Shown one piece after another: positions 6,495-14,599 of a stretch of DNA of 23,612 bases (its first letter is position 1; the number at the start of each line of letters is the position of its first letter). The DNA comes from CAJQQY01 sp964352225. Its GTDB lineage: Bacteria; Bacteroidota; Bacteroidia; Chitinophagales; Saprospiraceae. The notes beneath the pieces were generated by a model. That model saw only the letters and a program-made list of their open reading frames with translations. It was not told where the DNA came from and did no database searches. The stretch is from the NCBI GenBank assembly GCA_964352225.1, contig CAYGRM010000058.1:1-23612 (forward strand). Direction: 5' to 3'. The position numbers and the translations under genes are program-made.

Positions 6495-8138
6495 TTATCT
6501 CGCAAAATTTACTGCTCTAGTTTCACGAATCACCGTTACTTTTACTTGCCCCGGATATTGCATCTCATCTTGGATCTTTTGAGAAATCATAAACGATAAA
6601 TCTTCAGCATATTGATCAGTTACCTTATCACTTTCCACAATTACCCGAAGTTCTCGACCTGCTTGCATTGCATATGCTTTTTGAACATTGTCATGAGCCA
6701 TTGCTAACTCTTCTAATTCGCCAATTCGCTTCAAATAACTTTCTAAAATCTCTCGTCGTGCTCCTGGTCGTGCTCCTGAAATGGCATCACATGCCTGAAC
6801 AATTGGAGAAATAATATTATTCATTTCGATTTCATCGTGGTGAGCTCCAACAGCATTGCAGACAACTGCATTCTCTCCATGCTTTTCACAAATCTTCATT
6901 CCAAGTGGTGCGTGTGGCAGTTCAGAATCTTCCTCTGATACTTTTCCAATATCATGCAAAAGTCCTGCACGTTTGGCCATTTTTACTTGTTTAGGATTTA
7001 ATCCTAACTCAGCAGCCATACTTGCACAAAGGTGAGCGGTCTCGATAGAGTGCTTCAATAAGTTTTGACCATAAGAAGATCGGAAACGCATACGTCCAAC
7101 CATTTTCACTAAGTAAGCATTCAAGCCATGGATGTCTAATTCCATCACCGTTCGTTGTCCTATTTCGACAATTTGCTCATCGAGTTCTTTTCGAGTTTTC
7201 GCAACTACCTCTTCGATTCTTGCTGGGTGGATTCTTCCATCAGCAACTAATCGTTTCAAAGATAATCGACAAACTTCTCTTCTGATCGCATCGAAACCTG
7301 AAATAATAATTGCCTCAGGAGTATCGTCGACTACGATCTCCGCTCCTGTTGCTGCTTCCAATGCTCTAATATTTCGACCTTCTCGACCGATAATTTGACC
7401 TTTCAAGTCATCTGACTCTAAGTTGAAAACTGAAACAGTATTTTCAATCGTATATTCCGCACACATTCTTTGAATAGATTGGATGACGATTTTTTTCGCT
7501 TCTTTGTTCGCATCAAGTTTTGCTTGAGTGATCGTATCTTTTACGATTGCCATAGCATCCATTTCAGCTTTTGATCTTACTGCTTGTAGTAACTCTTCCT
7601 TTGCATCAGCTTCGCTTAAGTTGGCTACTTTTTCAAGCGCTTCAATATGCTTTTGATTTGCATTTTCTAAGTCTTCTTTTTTCTTCGCAACAATTTTGAG
7701 TTGTTTATCTAAATTTTCGCGAATTGTTACTAACTCCGCCTCTTTTATTTCAAAGTCAGATTTTTTACTATCTAAAGATTGTTGCTGACTTTTTAACTTA
7801 TCTTGCTTTTGCTTTACACTATTTTCTAAATTCTTGATCTCCAGCTCTCGCTCTTTCATCTCTACTTTTTGATCAGCTTTGTAGCTTTCAAATTCAGATT
7901 TCAATCGAGAAAACTTGTCTTTTGCCTCGCCAATTTTCTTTCGCTTAATAGTTTCATTTTTCTTTTCTGCCTCTGCTTCAATGTCTTTGGCCTTTAATCT
8001 CGCGGTCGTGATTACTTCATCAGCTTGTTTTGAAGCTGTTTCTATGGTGGATTTTCCTGTAGATTTTATTCCAAACCATCCTAAAACGGCTCCAACTACT
8101 AATCCACCGACTATTCCTAATATGGCTTCTAGTCCCAT
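6495..8138 (-). CDS. rny: Ribonuclease Y
   Basis: This is a membrane-anchored endoribonuclease that starts mRNA decay. Its 547 residues fit the family (about 520). In order: an N-terminal membrane helix (about 4-24, AILGIVGGLVVGAVLGWFG), a long Lys/Glu-rich coiled coil (about 35-220), a KH RNA-binding domain with GREGRN at 251-256, and an HD metallo-hydrolase domain with HDIGK at 395-399, preceded by LLKHSIETAHL and followed by GAHHDE at 431-436. All motifs needed for activity are present. It is the last gene of the pheT / coiled-coil / zapA / rny series and is closed by a terminator. The 152-nt gap to zapA holds AT-rich sequence with no clear promoter box. An older name in databases is ymdA. 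Confidence 0.97.
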   Translation of the reverse strand: MGLEAILGIVGGLVVGAVLGWFGIKSTGKSTIETASKQADEVITTARLKAKDIEAEAEKKNETIKRKKIGEAKDKFSRLKSEFESYKADQKVEMKERELEIKNLENSVKQKQDKLKSQQQSLDSKKSDFEIKEAELVTIRENLDKQLKIVAKKKEDLENANQKHIEALEKVANLSEADAKEELLQAVRSKAEMDAMAIVKDTITQAKLDANKEAKKIVIQSIQRMCAEYTIENTVSVFNLESDDLKGQIIGREGRNIRALEAATGAEIVVDDTPEAIIISGFDAIRREVCRLSLKRLVADGRIHPARIEEVVAKTRKELDEQIVEIGQRTVMELDIHGLNAYLVKMVGRMRFRSSYGQNLLKHSIETAHLCASMAAELGLNPKQVKMAKRAGLLHDIGKVSEEDSELPHAPLGMKICEKHGENAVVCNAVGAHHDEIEMNNIISPIVQACDAISGARPGARREILESYLKRIGELEELAMAHDNVQKAYAMQAGRELRVIVESDKVTDQYAEDLSFMISQKIQDEMQYPGQVKVTVIRETRAVNFAR

Positions 8139-8290
8139 GTTGTTTTTAATTTATTTAATCTATGAAAAAATAGATTTGGAGGAATGTGTTGAGATCTAAT
8201 AAAGTATCTACATGCTAATGTTTTTTTTACAACATCTACACATTAATACCTATCAGACATAAACACACAAAAGAGAAAGGATGGGAAATT

Positions 8291-8590
8291 TTATCCCAAA
8301 AGAGAATCGAGCAATCCATCTAATTGATGAATTTTATCAGAAAGATCAGCACCTGGAGTCATTTCTTTATCCGTTTGTGCCTTATGAAAGTCAACTGCAT
8401 AGGTCAGGAGGGTCATAGCTAGACAATCTTGCTTGTCTTTTTTAATATAATTCAACTGAAATTTGTTGATTTTTTCATTGACATCCTTAACGATTTTACG
8501 AATCGTATGCTCGTCGCCTGCCTTTATTTTCAAAGGGTAGGGACGGCCTGCAATCAGTACTGTTATATTTAAGGTGTCTTGTCCTTCCAT
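8291..8590 (-). CDS. zapA: Cell division protein ZapA
   Basis: ZapA binds and bundles FtsZ filaments in the Z ring. The product of 99 residues has the family layout: a beta-rich N-terminal half (TLNITVLIAGRPYPLKI), then the helix TIRKIVKDVNEKINKFQ and a C-terminal helix that forms the tetramer coiled coil. I chose the ATG at 8590; a GTG one codon earlier (8593) directly follows the stop codon of the preceding gene and would add one residue. The arrangement TAA-GTG-ATG implies translational coupling with that coiled-coil gene. Confidence 0.88.
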   Translation of the reverse strand: MEGQDTLNITVLIAGRPYPLKIKAGDEHTIRKIVKDVNEKINKFQLNYIKKDKQDCLAMTLLTYAVDFHKAQTDKEMTPGADLSDKIHQLDGLLDSLLG

Positions 8591-8593
8591 CAC

Positions 8594-8893
8594 TTAACTG
8601 TTTTTTAGTCGGTCAATACATTTATCTATATCTTTGATGTATTGTTCGATTTCTTTCCGCAATTTCTTAGAATGCTCGGGGTCATCCTCTTTTTTCTCCT
8701 CTAAAGCTAGAGTCGTTTTCTCTAACTTCTGTTCCAAATCATTGGTTTTATTACTGTACTTAGATAACTCCGTTCGGAGTTTATTATTTTCTTCTAAATA
8801 TTTATCTCTTTCTTTTTGGGCACGATCGAGTCTCAAAGCCAGTTGTCTGACTTTCATTTCGATAGTGTCCATTTTTTCTGATAAATTATCCAT
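8594..8893 (-). CDS. Small coiled-coil protein, possible ZapA partner
   Basis: About 99 residues, almost entirely helix-forming and charged (KMDTIEMKVRQLALRLDRAQ, then several Glu/Lys heptad-like stretches), with no membrane segment and no enzyme motif. I placed the start at the ATG at 8893 (MDNLSEKMD). An in-frame ATG at 8944 exists, but the 17 residues it would add (SDKLLIIHSSSLIIIY) are simply the translation of the intergenic GAGTGATGAGT-type repeat. The gene sits between pheT and zapA and touches zapA. A ZapB-like division role is plausible from size, coiled coil and neighbour; this is inference, not a family assignment. Confidence 0.8.
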   Translation of the reverse strand: MDNLSEKMDTIEMKVRQLALRLDRAQKERDKYLEENNKLRTELSKYSNKTNDLEQKLEKTTLALEEKKEDDPEHSKKLRKEIEQYIKDIDKCIDRLKNS

Positions 8894-8901
8894 GTAAATA
8901 A

Positions 8902-8966
8902 TGATGAGTGATGAACTATGAATGATGAGTAACTTATCACTCACCGTTTATAACTTATCACTAATT
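8902..8966 (-). repeat. Long imperfect hairpin of GAGTGATGAGT-like words between pheT and the coiled-coil gene
   Basis: Repeated words of the form ATGAGTGATGA, TGAATGATGAGT and TTATCACTCA make two arms that meet near 8933. Over about 26 aligned positions, left arm against the reverse complement of the right, I count about seven differences, and all of them are transitions. Many therefore still pair as G-U on one strand or the other. The words match those at 1091-1160. Confidence 0.65.
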
Positions 8967-8972
8967 AAATTA

Positions 8973-11423
8973 TTATCTTCTAATAACCGCCCCCAACTGA
9001 CTTTCGTAAGTCTGAATCAATTGATTCATGATTTTTTCAATCTCCTTGTCTTTCAAAGTCTTGGTTGGGTCTTCAAAAATAAAACTTACAGAGTAGGATT
9101 TTTTATTCGCTCCTAACTGTTCTTCATTTTCGTAAACATCGAATAAATTGATGTCTTTTAATAATTTCTTTCCTGCTTTTTGAGCTATCCCTGAAATTTG
9201 ATCAAAATTAACAGATTTTTCTATAACTAGTGCTAAATCTCTACGAATAGATGGAAATTTTGTTATTTCTGTAAAGTTGATCTTATGTTTACGTAAAGCT
9301 TTGAGAATTGATGCCCAATTGAAATCAGCAAAAAATACTTCTTGTTTGATCCCTATTTCTTTGAGAATCTTAGTTTGTACTTTTCCAAAAGAAACTAATT
9401 CTTGCGCTCCTCGATGGTACTTTAAACCAAAAGTAAAAACATCATCTTTGATCGCAGTTTGTTGAAATTTCTGAATTCCTAACCGTTCCAACAAGTTATT
9501 CACATAAGTTTTTAGGGAAAAAAACGAGACTTTCGCTTTGTCTTTATTTAACCAACTTTCCTCGAATCGTTGTCCTGTCATCAGCAAACTTAAATGTGCA
9601 TTCTCTTGATATGGAAAATCTCCTTCGTCTAATTTCTTATAGGTATTACCAAATTCGAATAATTTCACATTTCCATTTTGTCGATTTTGGTTGTGCAAAA
9701 TGGCTTCCAATCCTCCAATCAAAATACTAGCTCGCATCACATCTAAATGAATATTAGAAGTATTATTCACAAATACCAATTCGCTTTCAGGAACCGGAAT
9801 TATGGTCTGATAATATTTAGATTGAGTTAATGATAGAGCCATCATTTCACTAAATCCATTTCCAGTTAAAAAAGAACTCGTGATGTTTTGTACTTTTCCT
9901 TTGTCCACTCCAGTACGAAGAGTTACTGCGCTTCTGATTTGATTTGAAACGGGTACTTTATTGAATCCATAAATTCGAAGAATCTCCTCGATTACATCCA
10001 CTTCTCGAAGGACATCTGCTTTGTTTGTAGGAATAGCTACTCGCATTCCGTCGGCAGTTTCAGTCACCACCTCAATTTCCATTGCTTCAAAAATATCTCG
10101 AACCTCTTTTGGAGAAATTTCTACTCCGATCAATCGATTCACATTTTTAAACGTGATGTCGATTTCTTTTTTCTCAATTTTAGTTGGATAAACATCAACT
10201 ACCTCAGATGCTATTTCACCTCCTCCGTATTCTTGGATCAATAATGCTGCTCTTTTTAATGCATACAATGTTACATTCGGATCACTCCCCTTTTCAAATA
10301 CTTTTGCAGCATCCGTAAATAGTAAATGTCGCGTACTTGTTCGTCGAGTCATTTTCGCATGAAAATGAGCTGACTCCAAAAAGATGTTTGTGGTGGTATC
10401 TGTTACCCCTGAATTCAATCCTCCAAAAACACCTGCGATACACATTCCCTTTTCATTGCCATCACAAATCATCAAATCCTCTGCACTTAATTTCCTTTCC
10501 ACTTCATCCAAACTCAAGAATGGTGTTCCTTCCGGCAATTTTTTCACAATCACTTTTCCACCTTCAATTTTGTCGGCATCGAATGCGTGAAGCGGCTGCC
10601 CTAATTCATGTAAAACGAAATTCGTAATATCGACAATATTATTAATCGGTCGAACACCAATTGAATTCAATCGTTTTTTGATCCAATCAGGTGACTCTTG
10701 AATTTTTACACCTTTTATAGTAACTCCTGAATATCGAGGGCAGGCTTCAGTATCTTCAACTACTACTTCAATTGGAAATGAATTATTGTCTACTTTAAAA
10801 TTAGCTACAGAAGGCATGTTTACAACTCCATCTCCACCATAATTTATTTTCAAGGCTGCCGCCAAATCTTTAGCTGAACCTGTTTGCGAAGTTGCGTCAG
10901 ATCGGTTTGGAGTCAACCCAATTTCATAAACTATGTCATTTTCGATTTCAAAGTAGTCTTTTGCCAAAGAACCAACTGCTACTTCTTGTGGTAAAACAAG
11001 GATTCCATCATGACTATCTCCTAAGCCTAATTCATCCTCTGCACAGAGCATTCCCTCGGAATCTTCGCCACGCATTTTCCCTTTTTTGATCTTAAAAGAA
11101 CCGCCTTCTTTATCATATAAAGTTGTTCCAATTGTCGCTACTAAAACTTTTTGACCGGCAGCCACATTTGGTGCTCCACAAACAATTTGCAAATCTTCTT
11201 CACCTCCAATGTTTACTTTGGTCAATGATAATTTATCAGCATTGGGATGCTTTCCACATTCTTTCACATACCCGACAACGATTCCTTCCAGTCCGCCTTT
11301 AACACTTTCGATTTCTTCTATACCTTCTACTTCTAATCCAATGTCAGTTAAAATTTCTGAAATTTTTTCAGCAGGTAGATCTGCTTTTAAATATTCTTTG
11401 AGCCAATTGAGTGATAATTTCAT
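8973..11423 (-). CDS. pheT: Phenylalanine--tRNA ligase subunit beta
   Basis: This is the beta chain of the alpha2beta2 synthetase that charges tRNA-Phe; it carries tRNA recognition and editing. At 816 residues it has the normal bacterial length (about 790-820). Visible domains are: the N-terminal start MKLSLNWLKEYL; an EMAP/OB tRNA-binding domain (about 44-155) with HPNADKL at 59-65 and CGAPNV at 82-87; the central B3/B4 editing region and B5; and the C-terminal ferredoxin-fold anticodon-binding domain, beginning near FPSIRRDLALVIEKS and ending GAVIRR. It is the first gene of the series leading to zapA and rny and has its own promoter box at 11503-11510. pheS is not in the window. Confidence 0.98.
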   Translation of the reverse strand: MKLSLNWLKEYLKADLPAEKISEILTDIGLEVEGIEEIESVKGGLEGIVVGYVKECGKHPNADKLSLTKVNIGGEEDLQIVCGAPNVAAGQKVLVATIGTTLYDKEGGSFKIKKGKMRGEDSEGMLCAEDELGLGDSHDGILVLPQEVAVGSLAKDYFEIENDIVYEIGLTPNRSDATSQTGSAKDLAAALKINYGGDGVVNMPSVANFKVDNNSFPIEVVVEDTEACPRYSGVTIKGVKIQESPDWIKKRLNSIGVRPINNIVDITNFVLHELGQPLHAFDADKIEGGKVIVKKLPEGTPFLSLDEVERKLSAEDLMICDGNEKGMCIAGVFGGLNSGVTDTTTNIFLESAHFHAKMTRRTSTRHLLFTDAAKVFEKGSDPNVTLYALKRAALLIQEYGGGEIASEVVDVYPTKIEKKEIDITFKNVNRLIGVEISPKEVRDIFEAMEIEVVTETADGMRVAIPTNKADVLREVDVIEEILRIYGFNKVPVSNQIRSAVTLRTGVDKGKVQNITSSFLTGNGFSEMMALSLTQSKYYQTIIPVPESELVFVNNTSNIHLDVMRASILIGGLEAILHNQNRQNGNVKLFEFGNTYKKLDEGDFPYQENAHLSLLMTGQRFEESWLNKDKAKVSFFSLKTYVNNLLERLGIQKFQQTAIKDDVFTFGLKYHRGAQELVSFGKVQTKILKEIGIKQEVFFADFNWASILKALRKHKINFTEITKFPSIRRDLALVIEKSVNFDQISGIAQKAGKKLLKDINLFDVYENEEQLGANKKSYSVSFIFEDPTKTLKDKEIEKIMNQLIQTYESQLGAVIRR

Positions 11424-11437
11424 CTTTGAATTTGAGT

Positions 11438-11464
11438 GATAGTTTGAACTTTCATTAAACTATC
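11438..11464 (-). promoter_or_regulatory. Leader hairpin upstream of pheT
   Basis: GATAGTTT (11438-11445) and AAACTATC (11457-11464) form a perfect 8-bp stem with an 11-nt loop. It lies 15-41 nt upstream of the pheT start codon and downstream of the predicted promoter, hence inside the 5' leader. It has no T run. It could affect translation initiation; no leader peptide or T-box features were seen. Confidence 0.5.
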
Positions 11465-11502
11465 GTCTATGTTTTATTATAAAATATCTTGATTTGAGGG
11501 CG

Positions 11503-11510
11503 CAAAGATA
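11503..11510 (-). promoter_or_regulatory. Promoter -7 box of pheT
   Basis: The minus strand reads TATCTTTG followed by CG, an exact TAnnTTTG box. It lies about 80 nt upstream of the pheT start and about 40 nt beyond the terminator that closes the Hpt transcript. The -33 region has no clear TTTG. Confidence 0.65.
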
Positions 11511-11550
11511 AGGATTTATTTTGTTTGTGGGAAGAGGATTTTTGAAACAA

Positions 11551-11584
11551 AAAATGCTCGTACCAAAACAGGTACGAGCATTTT
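11551..11584 (-). terminator. Rho-independent terminator after the Hpt gene, likely bidirectional
   Basis: AAAATGCTCGTACC and GGTACGAGCATTTT form a perfect 14-bp stem with the 6-nt loop AAAACA. On the minus strand the stem is followed by TTTTTTGTTTC. It lies about 37 nt after the Hpt stop codon and insulates pheT from the kinase/Hpt unit. Confidence 0.92.
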
Positions 11585-11621
11585 TCAAAACACTCTTGAT
11601 TGTATTTTTTATATAAAAAAA

Positions 11622-11981
11622 TTACAACTTAGCGTGTTCCATTTTTAACTCAGCCATCACATTATCAAGATTGCTCTCTAAGATTTCGATTTTCGCTGGA
11701 ACCATAGAAATCTCGCTTCCATCTTTACAAATGGTTTCAATATCAGTATTGGCAGCAGTCATTGCATCACATCCAACAAACGAAAGTGTTGATTTCATTT
11801 TGTGAGCAACTGAAGATAATTCTTTCCATTCGCCTGAGTTGACCAATTCTCTCATTTTACTGAGTTCGGTAGGTAATTCCTCGAAAAGCATATCTAACAT
11901 AACTTTTTTCATTTCTAAGTCTCCATCAGACATCATATCGAGGTAATCTAAATTGATAAAATTATACACTTTTACTTCCAT
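11622..11981 (-). CDS. Stand-alone Hpt (histidine phosphotransfer) domain protein
   Basis: This is a 119-residue, all-helical phosphorelay carrier. The phosphoacceptor is H60 in VAHKMKSTLSFVG (58-70), which matches the Hpt core HxxKg/s. The preceding helix FEELPTELSKMRELVNSGEW and the following GCDAMTAANTDIE fit the four-helix bundle. It has no membrane segment and no second domain. It lies 106 nt downstream of a hybrid kinase whose C-terminal receiver (D718) is the obvious phosphoryl donor. It would pass the phosphate to a response regulator that is not in this window. The unit ends in a strong terminator. Confidence 0.9.
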   Translation of the reverse strand: MEVKVYNFINLDYLDMMSDGDLEMKKVMLDMLFEELPTELSKMRELVNSGEWKELSSVAHKMKSTLSFVGCDAMTAANTDIETICKDGSEISMVPAKIEILESNLDNVMAELKMEHAKL

Positions 11982-12012
11982 CTTAATATATTTTTAAATT
12001 TTGACGTACCAA

Positions 12013-12020
12013 CAAATTTA
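12013..12020 (-). promoter_or_regulatory. Possible -7 box upstream of the Hpt gene
   Basis: The minus strand reads TAAATTTG, matching TAnnTTTG, 32 nt before the Hpt start codon. A TTTG occurs 15 nt further upstream, which is shorter than the usual -33 to -7 spacing. AT-rich chance is a real alternative; the Hpt gene could also be read through from the kinase gene. Confidence 0.3.
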
Positions 12021-12087
12021 TTTACGGAGGATTATCAAAAACGTTTTACTTTTTTAAAACTGTTTCAAAATTGTTTTTTTTAAAGGA

Positions 12088-14472
12088 TTAACTTCTGCCA
12101 TTTCCATTGTTAATGTACTGAGCAATTTTTCCAAAAAGTTGCTCTGGTTTGAATGGTTTTAGTACAAAATCATCCATTCCATATTCTCTGTACGAGTGAT
12201 CTTTTGAAATATTGGCATGAGCAGTCATTGCTAATATTGGCATGTTCGCTATCTCTGCAGGCATATTCGCTCGAATGTATTGAGTTGCTTCATAGCCATC
12301 CATAATTGGCATTTGAATATCCATTAAAATAATATCATATTTTTTAGCTTTAACCGCTTCTACTCCAAGTTGACCATTATCCGCAATCGTAATATCAATG
12401 TCAGACCATTTCTTTTGTAAAGTCTTTTTTGCCACCATCTGATTCAATTTATTATCCTCTACCAAAAGCAACCTAATTGGTCGATCAAGATGAATCGTAT
12501 CATCCATTTCTGGTGTTGGAGTAGACGCTTCAGCACTACTTCCTATGTCAAAAACTAAATCGAAGAAAAATGTTGATCCTTCCCCTTCCACACTTCTGGC
12601 TGCAATTTTTCCACCTTGTTGTTCTACTAAGTTTTTAGCAATAGAAAGCCCCAATCCAGTTCCTTCATAAATTCGATCCTTCGTTCGGATTCGAGTAAAT
12701 GTTTCGAAAACTGCGGCAACTTTATCCTTTGGAATTCCGATTCCAGTATCCTCAACCTCAAATTTCAAAAAGACATTATCATCTCCATCATATAAATTCA
12801 AGACTCGAATCTGAATAGAACCATTGTCGGTAAATTTTACGGCATTTCCAACCAAATTGTACAAGACTTGGTTCAACCTTAATTTATCACCTTTGATAAA
12901 TTGTGGAACATTTTCTTCTATATTGACGACGAGTTTTAGATTTTTCTCATCTACTTTGTATTGCATGACATTGACCAAATTTTTCAATAATTCTTTGAGA
13001 TCAAAGTCCTTATTTTCGAAGGCAATTTTTCCATTTTCTAATGTAGAAATTTCCAAAATATCATTGACGATTCCTAAAAGTAATTCCGAGGATTGCTTGA
13101 TCGAACTGATATAATTAAATTGTTCGGGATCAAGTTCCGTTTGAATTACCAAATTACTCATACCCAAAATCGCATTCATCGGAGTCCGCATTTCGTGACT
13201 GATACTTGCGATAAATTTCTCTTTCATCTTTGCAGAAGTTCGAGCTAGATCTCTTGCTTTCCGAAGTGCTTCTGCTTGTTTTCTTTCTGTAATATCTCTG
13301 ATTACACCATTATAACTTTCCTCTGCTTCGGAGTCAAGCATAGTGGCTGTAATCAAACAATATCTTTTCTCCCCATCCTTTCTTTGCATTTCTACTTCAA
13401 AATCTTGAACATCTTTATTTCTTTTCAGACGATCAAAAAACTGATCCATTCCTTTTTCAGAAGTAATCAGATTATGAATATTTAAGTTTGAAATTTCTTC
13501 TTTCGTATATCCCAATAGCTCAACCAGAGCATCATTAAATGCTTCGCATTTTCCATCCATGGTACAGATGTAAATTGGGTCTTTGGATTTATTAAAAAAG
13601 TCTTGATATTTTTCTTGACTCTTTAAAAGTTCTTCTTCAGATTTCTTTCGCTCTGTGATATCTTGCATGATTCCAGTTAGAATCACTTTACTCTCTGCAC
13701 TTACGCTTGCTTTACATTGCACAAAAACATCTCGATATCCTCCTTCGATTTTTGGAATGCGAATATCTTTTCGAACACTTTTATCTTGATTTGCTAAAGC
13801 TTCCTGATGAATATCGTTAAGCTCTCGGAATGGATGATTTTCTTTTAAAATTTCGACATAATTCAGGACCGTTTTTCTTGGCTTCAAACCGAAGATTCTA
13901 TAGATTTGATCAGAAGCTAAAAACTCCTCTGATGATGGAGAGTATTCCCAGTTACCAATATTTGCAATCCGTTGAGTCTCCTCCAGTCTTTTTAAAACCA
14001 AATTACGTTCAATAGAATATCTAAGTGATTTGGATAACTGATCAGAATCAAATGCACCTTTGATTAAGAAATCTTGAGCGCCTGCTTTTACAGAATTAAT
14101 CCCTAAACTTTTATCTTGGAGTCCCGTCAGAACAATTACATTATTATCTGGATATTTGGCAAGAAGAGTTTCTAGTGTTTCAAAACCTCGACTATCCGGT
14201 AAAGTTAAATCTAATAAAATTGCCGCAAAGTCATCTGCCTCTTCCAACGCTGCCATTCCATCTGCTAAGTTTACTTTATTCGTGATTTTACAATTAAGCA
14301 AATCAGACTCACTCAATAAAATTTCCACTAATCGAGCATCTCCTGGATTATCTTCGATTAATAAAATTTTATTATGTGGTTCGTAGTTAGACATAGGTTG
14401 TTTTGATGTGGCATCTTGTACCATTGACCCTGCTGAATTACCTGCCCCGTTTGAAAAGAAATTATTATCCAA
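12088..14472 (-). CDS. Soluble hybrid sensor histidine kinase (REC-PAS-PAS-HisKA-HATPase-REC)
   Basis: A 794-residue multidomain kinase without membrane segments. In order: a receiver domain at about 33-152 (acceptor D88 in ILLDLTLPDS, K138 in FLIKG); a PAS domain at about 165-276 ending in MQDITERKK; a second PAS at about 286-398 ending in IRDITERKQ; HisKA with H426 in SISHEMRTPMNAILG; a HATPase with N543 (VGNAVKFTDNG), DTGIGI at 575-580 and GTGLGLSIAKNL at 604-615; and a C-terminal receiver at about 665-788 (D718 in ILMDIQMPIMDGYEA). All catalytic residues are present. The N-terminal receiver implies input from another kinase, and the PAS domains imply a cytoplasmic signal or partner. The downstream Hpt protein probably takes phosphate from D718. 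The target is unknown. Confidence 0.95.
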   Translation of the reverse strand: MDNNFFSNGAGNSAGSMVQDATSKQPMSNYEPHNKILLIEDNPGDARLVEILLSESDLLNCKITNKVNLADGMAALEEADDFAAILLDLTLPDSRGFETLETLLAKYPDNNVIVLTGLQDKSLGINSVKAGAQDFLIKGAFDSDQLSKSLRYSIERNLVLKRLEETQRIANIGNWEYSPSSEEFLASDQIYRIFGLKPRKTVLNYVEILKENHPFRELNDIHQEALANQDKSVRKDIRIPKIEGGYRDVFVQCKASVSAESKVILTGIMQDITERKKSEEELLKSQEKYQDFFNKSKDPIYICTMDGKCEAFNDALVELLGYTKEEISNLNIHNLITSEKGMDQFFDRLKRNKDVQDFEVEMQRKDGEKRYCLITATMLDSEAEESYNGVIRDITERKQAEALRKARDLARTSAKMKEKFIASISHEMRTPMNAILGMSNLVIQTELDPEQFNYISSIKQSSELLLGIVNDILEISTLENGKIAFENKDFDLKELLKNLVNVMQYKVDEKNLKLVVNIEENVPQFIKGDKLRLNQVLYNLVGNAVKFTDNGSIQIRVLNLYDGDDNVFLKFEVEDTGIGIPKDKVAAVFETFTRIRTKDRIYEGTGLGLSIAKNLVEQQGGKIAARSVEGEGSTFFFDLVFDIGSSAEASTPTPEMDDTIHLDRPIRLLLVEDNKLNQMVAKKTLQKKWSDIDITIADNGQLGVEAVKAKKYDIILMDIQMPIMDGYEATQYIRANMPAEIANMPILAMTAHANISKDHSYREYGMDDFVLKPFKPEQLFGKIAQYINNGNGRS

Positions 14473-14599
14473 AATATTAAAATTAATTGAGGATTAAAAA
14501 ATTGGTTTTAATTCGTCAAGATTCGAAACATTTAATATTAAGATTTTCATGATAAATCCTTGATCCCTCAATACTCAATTCCTAAAATCTCAAATCTTT

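Noticed and set aside
8139..8290. 6S RNA or another small RNA between zapA and rny
   Set aside because: In some proteobacteria ssrS follows zapA, but this gap is only 152 nt, AT-rich, and lacks the long bulged duplex of 6S RNA.
8894..8944. N-terminal extension of the coiled-coil protein (17 extra residues)
   Set aside because: It translates the intergenic GAGTGATGAGT-type repeat and has no coding character; the ATG at 8893 gives a clean helical start.
10337..10627. Plus-strand open frame of 96 codons inside pheT
   Set aside because: It is antisense to conserved pheT sequence, with composition typical of a reversed reading frame.
11424..11500. T-box or leader-peptide attenuator before pheT
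   Set aside because: No T-box consensus, no short Phe-rich frame and no terminator lie between promoter and start; only a single 8-bp stem is seen.
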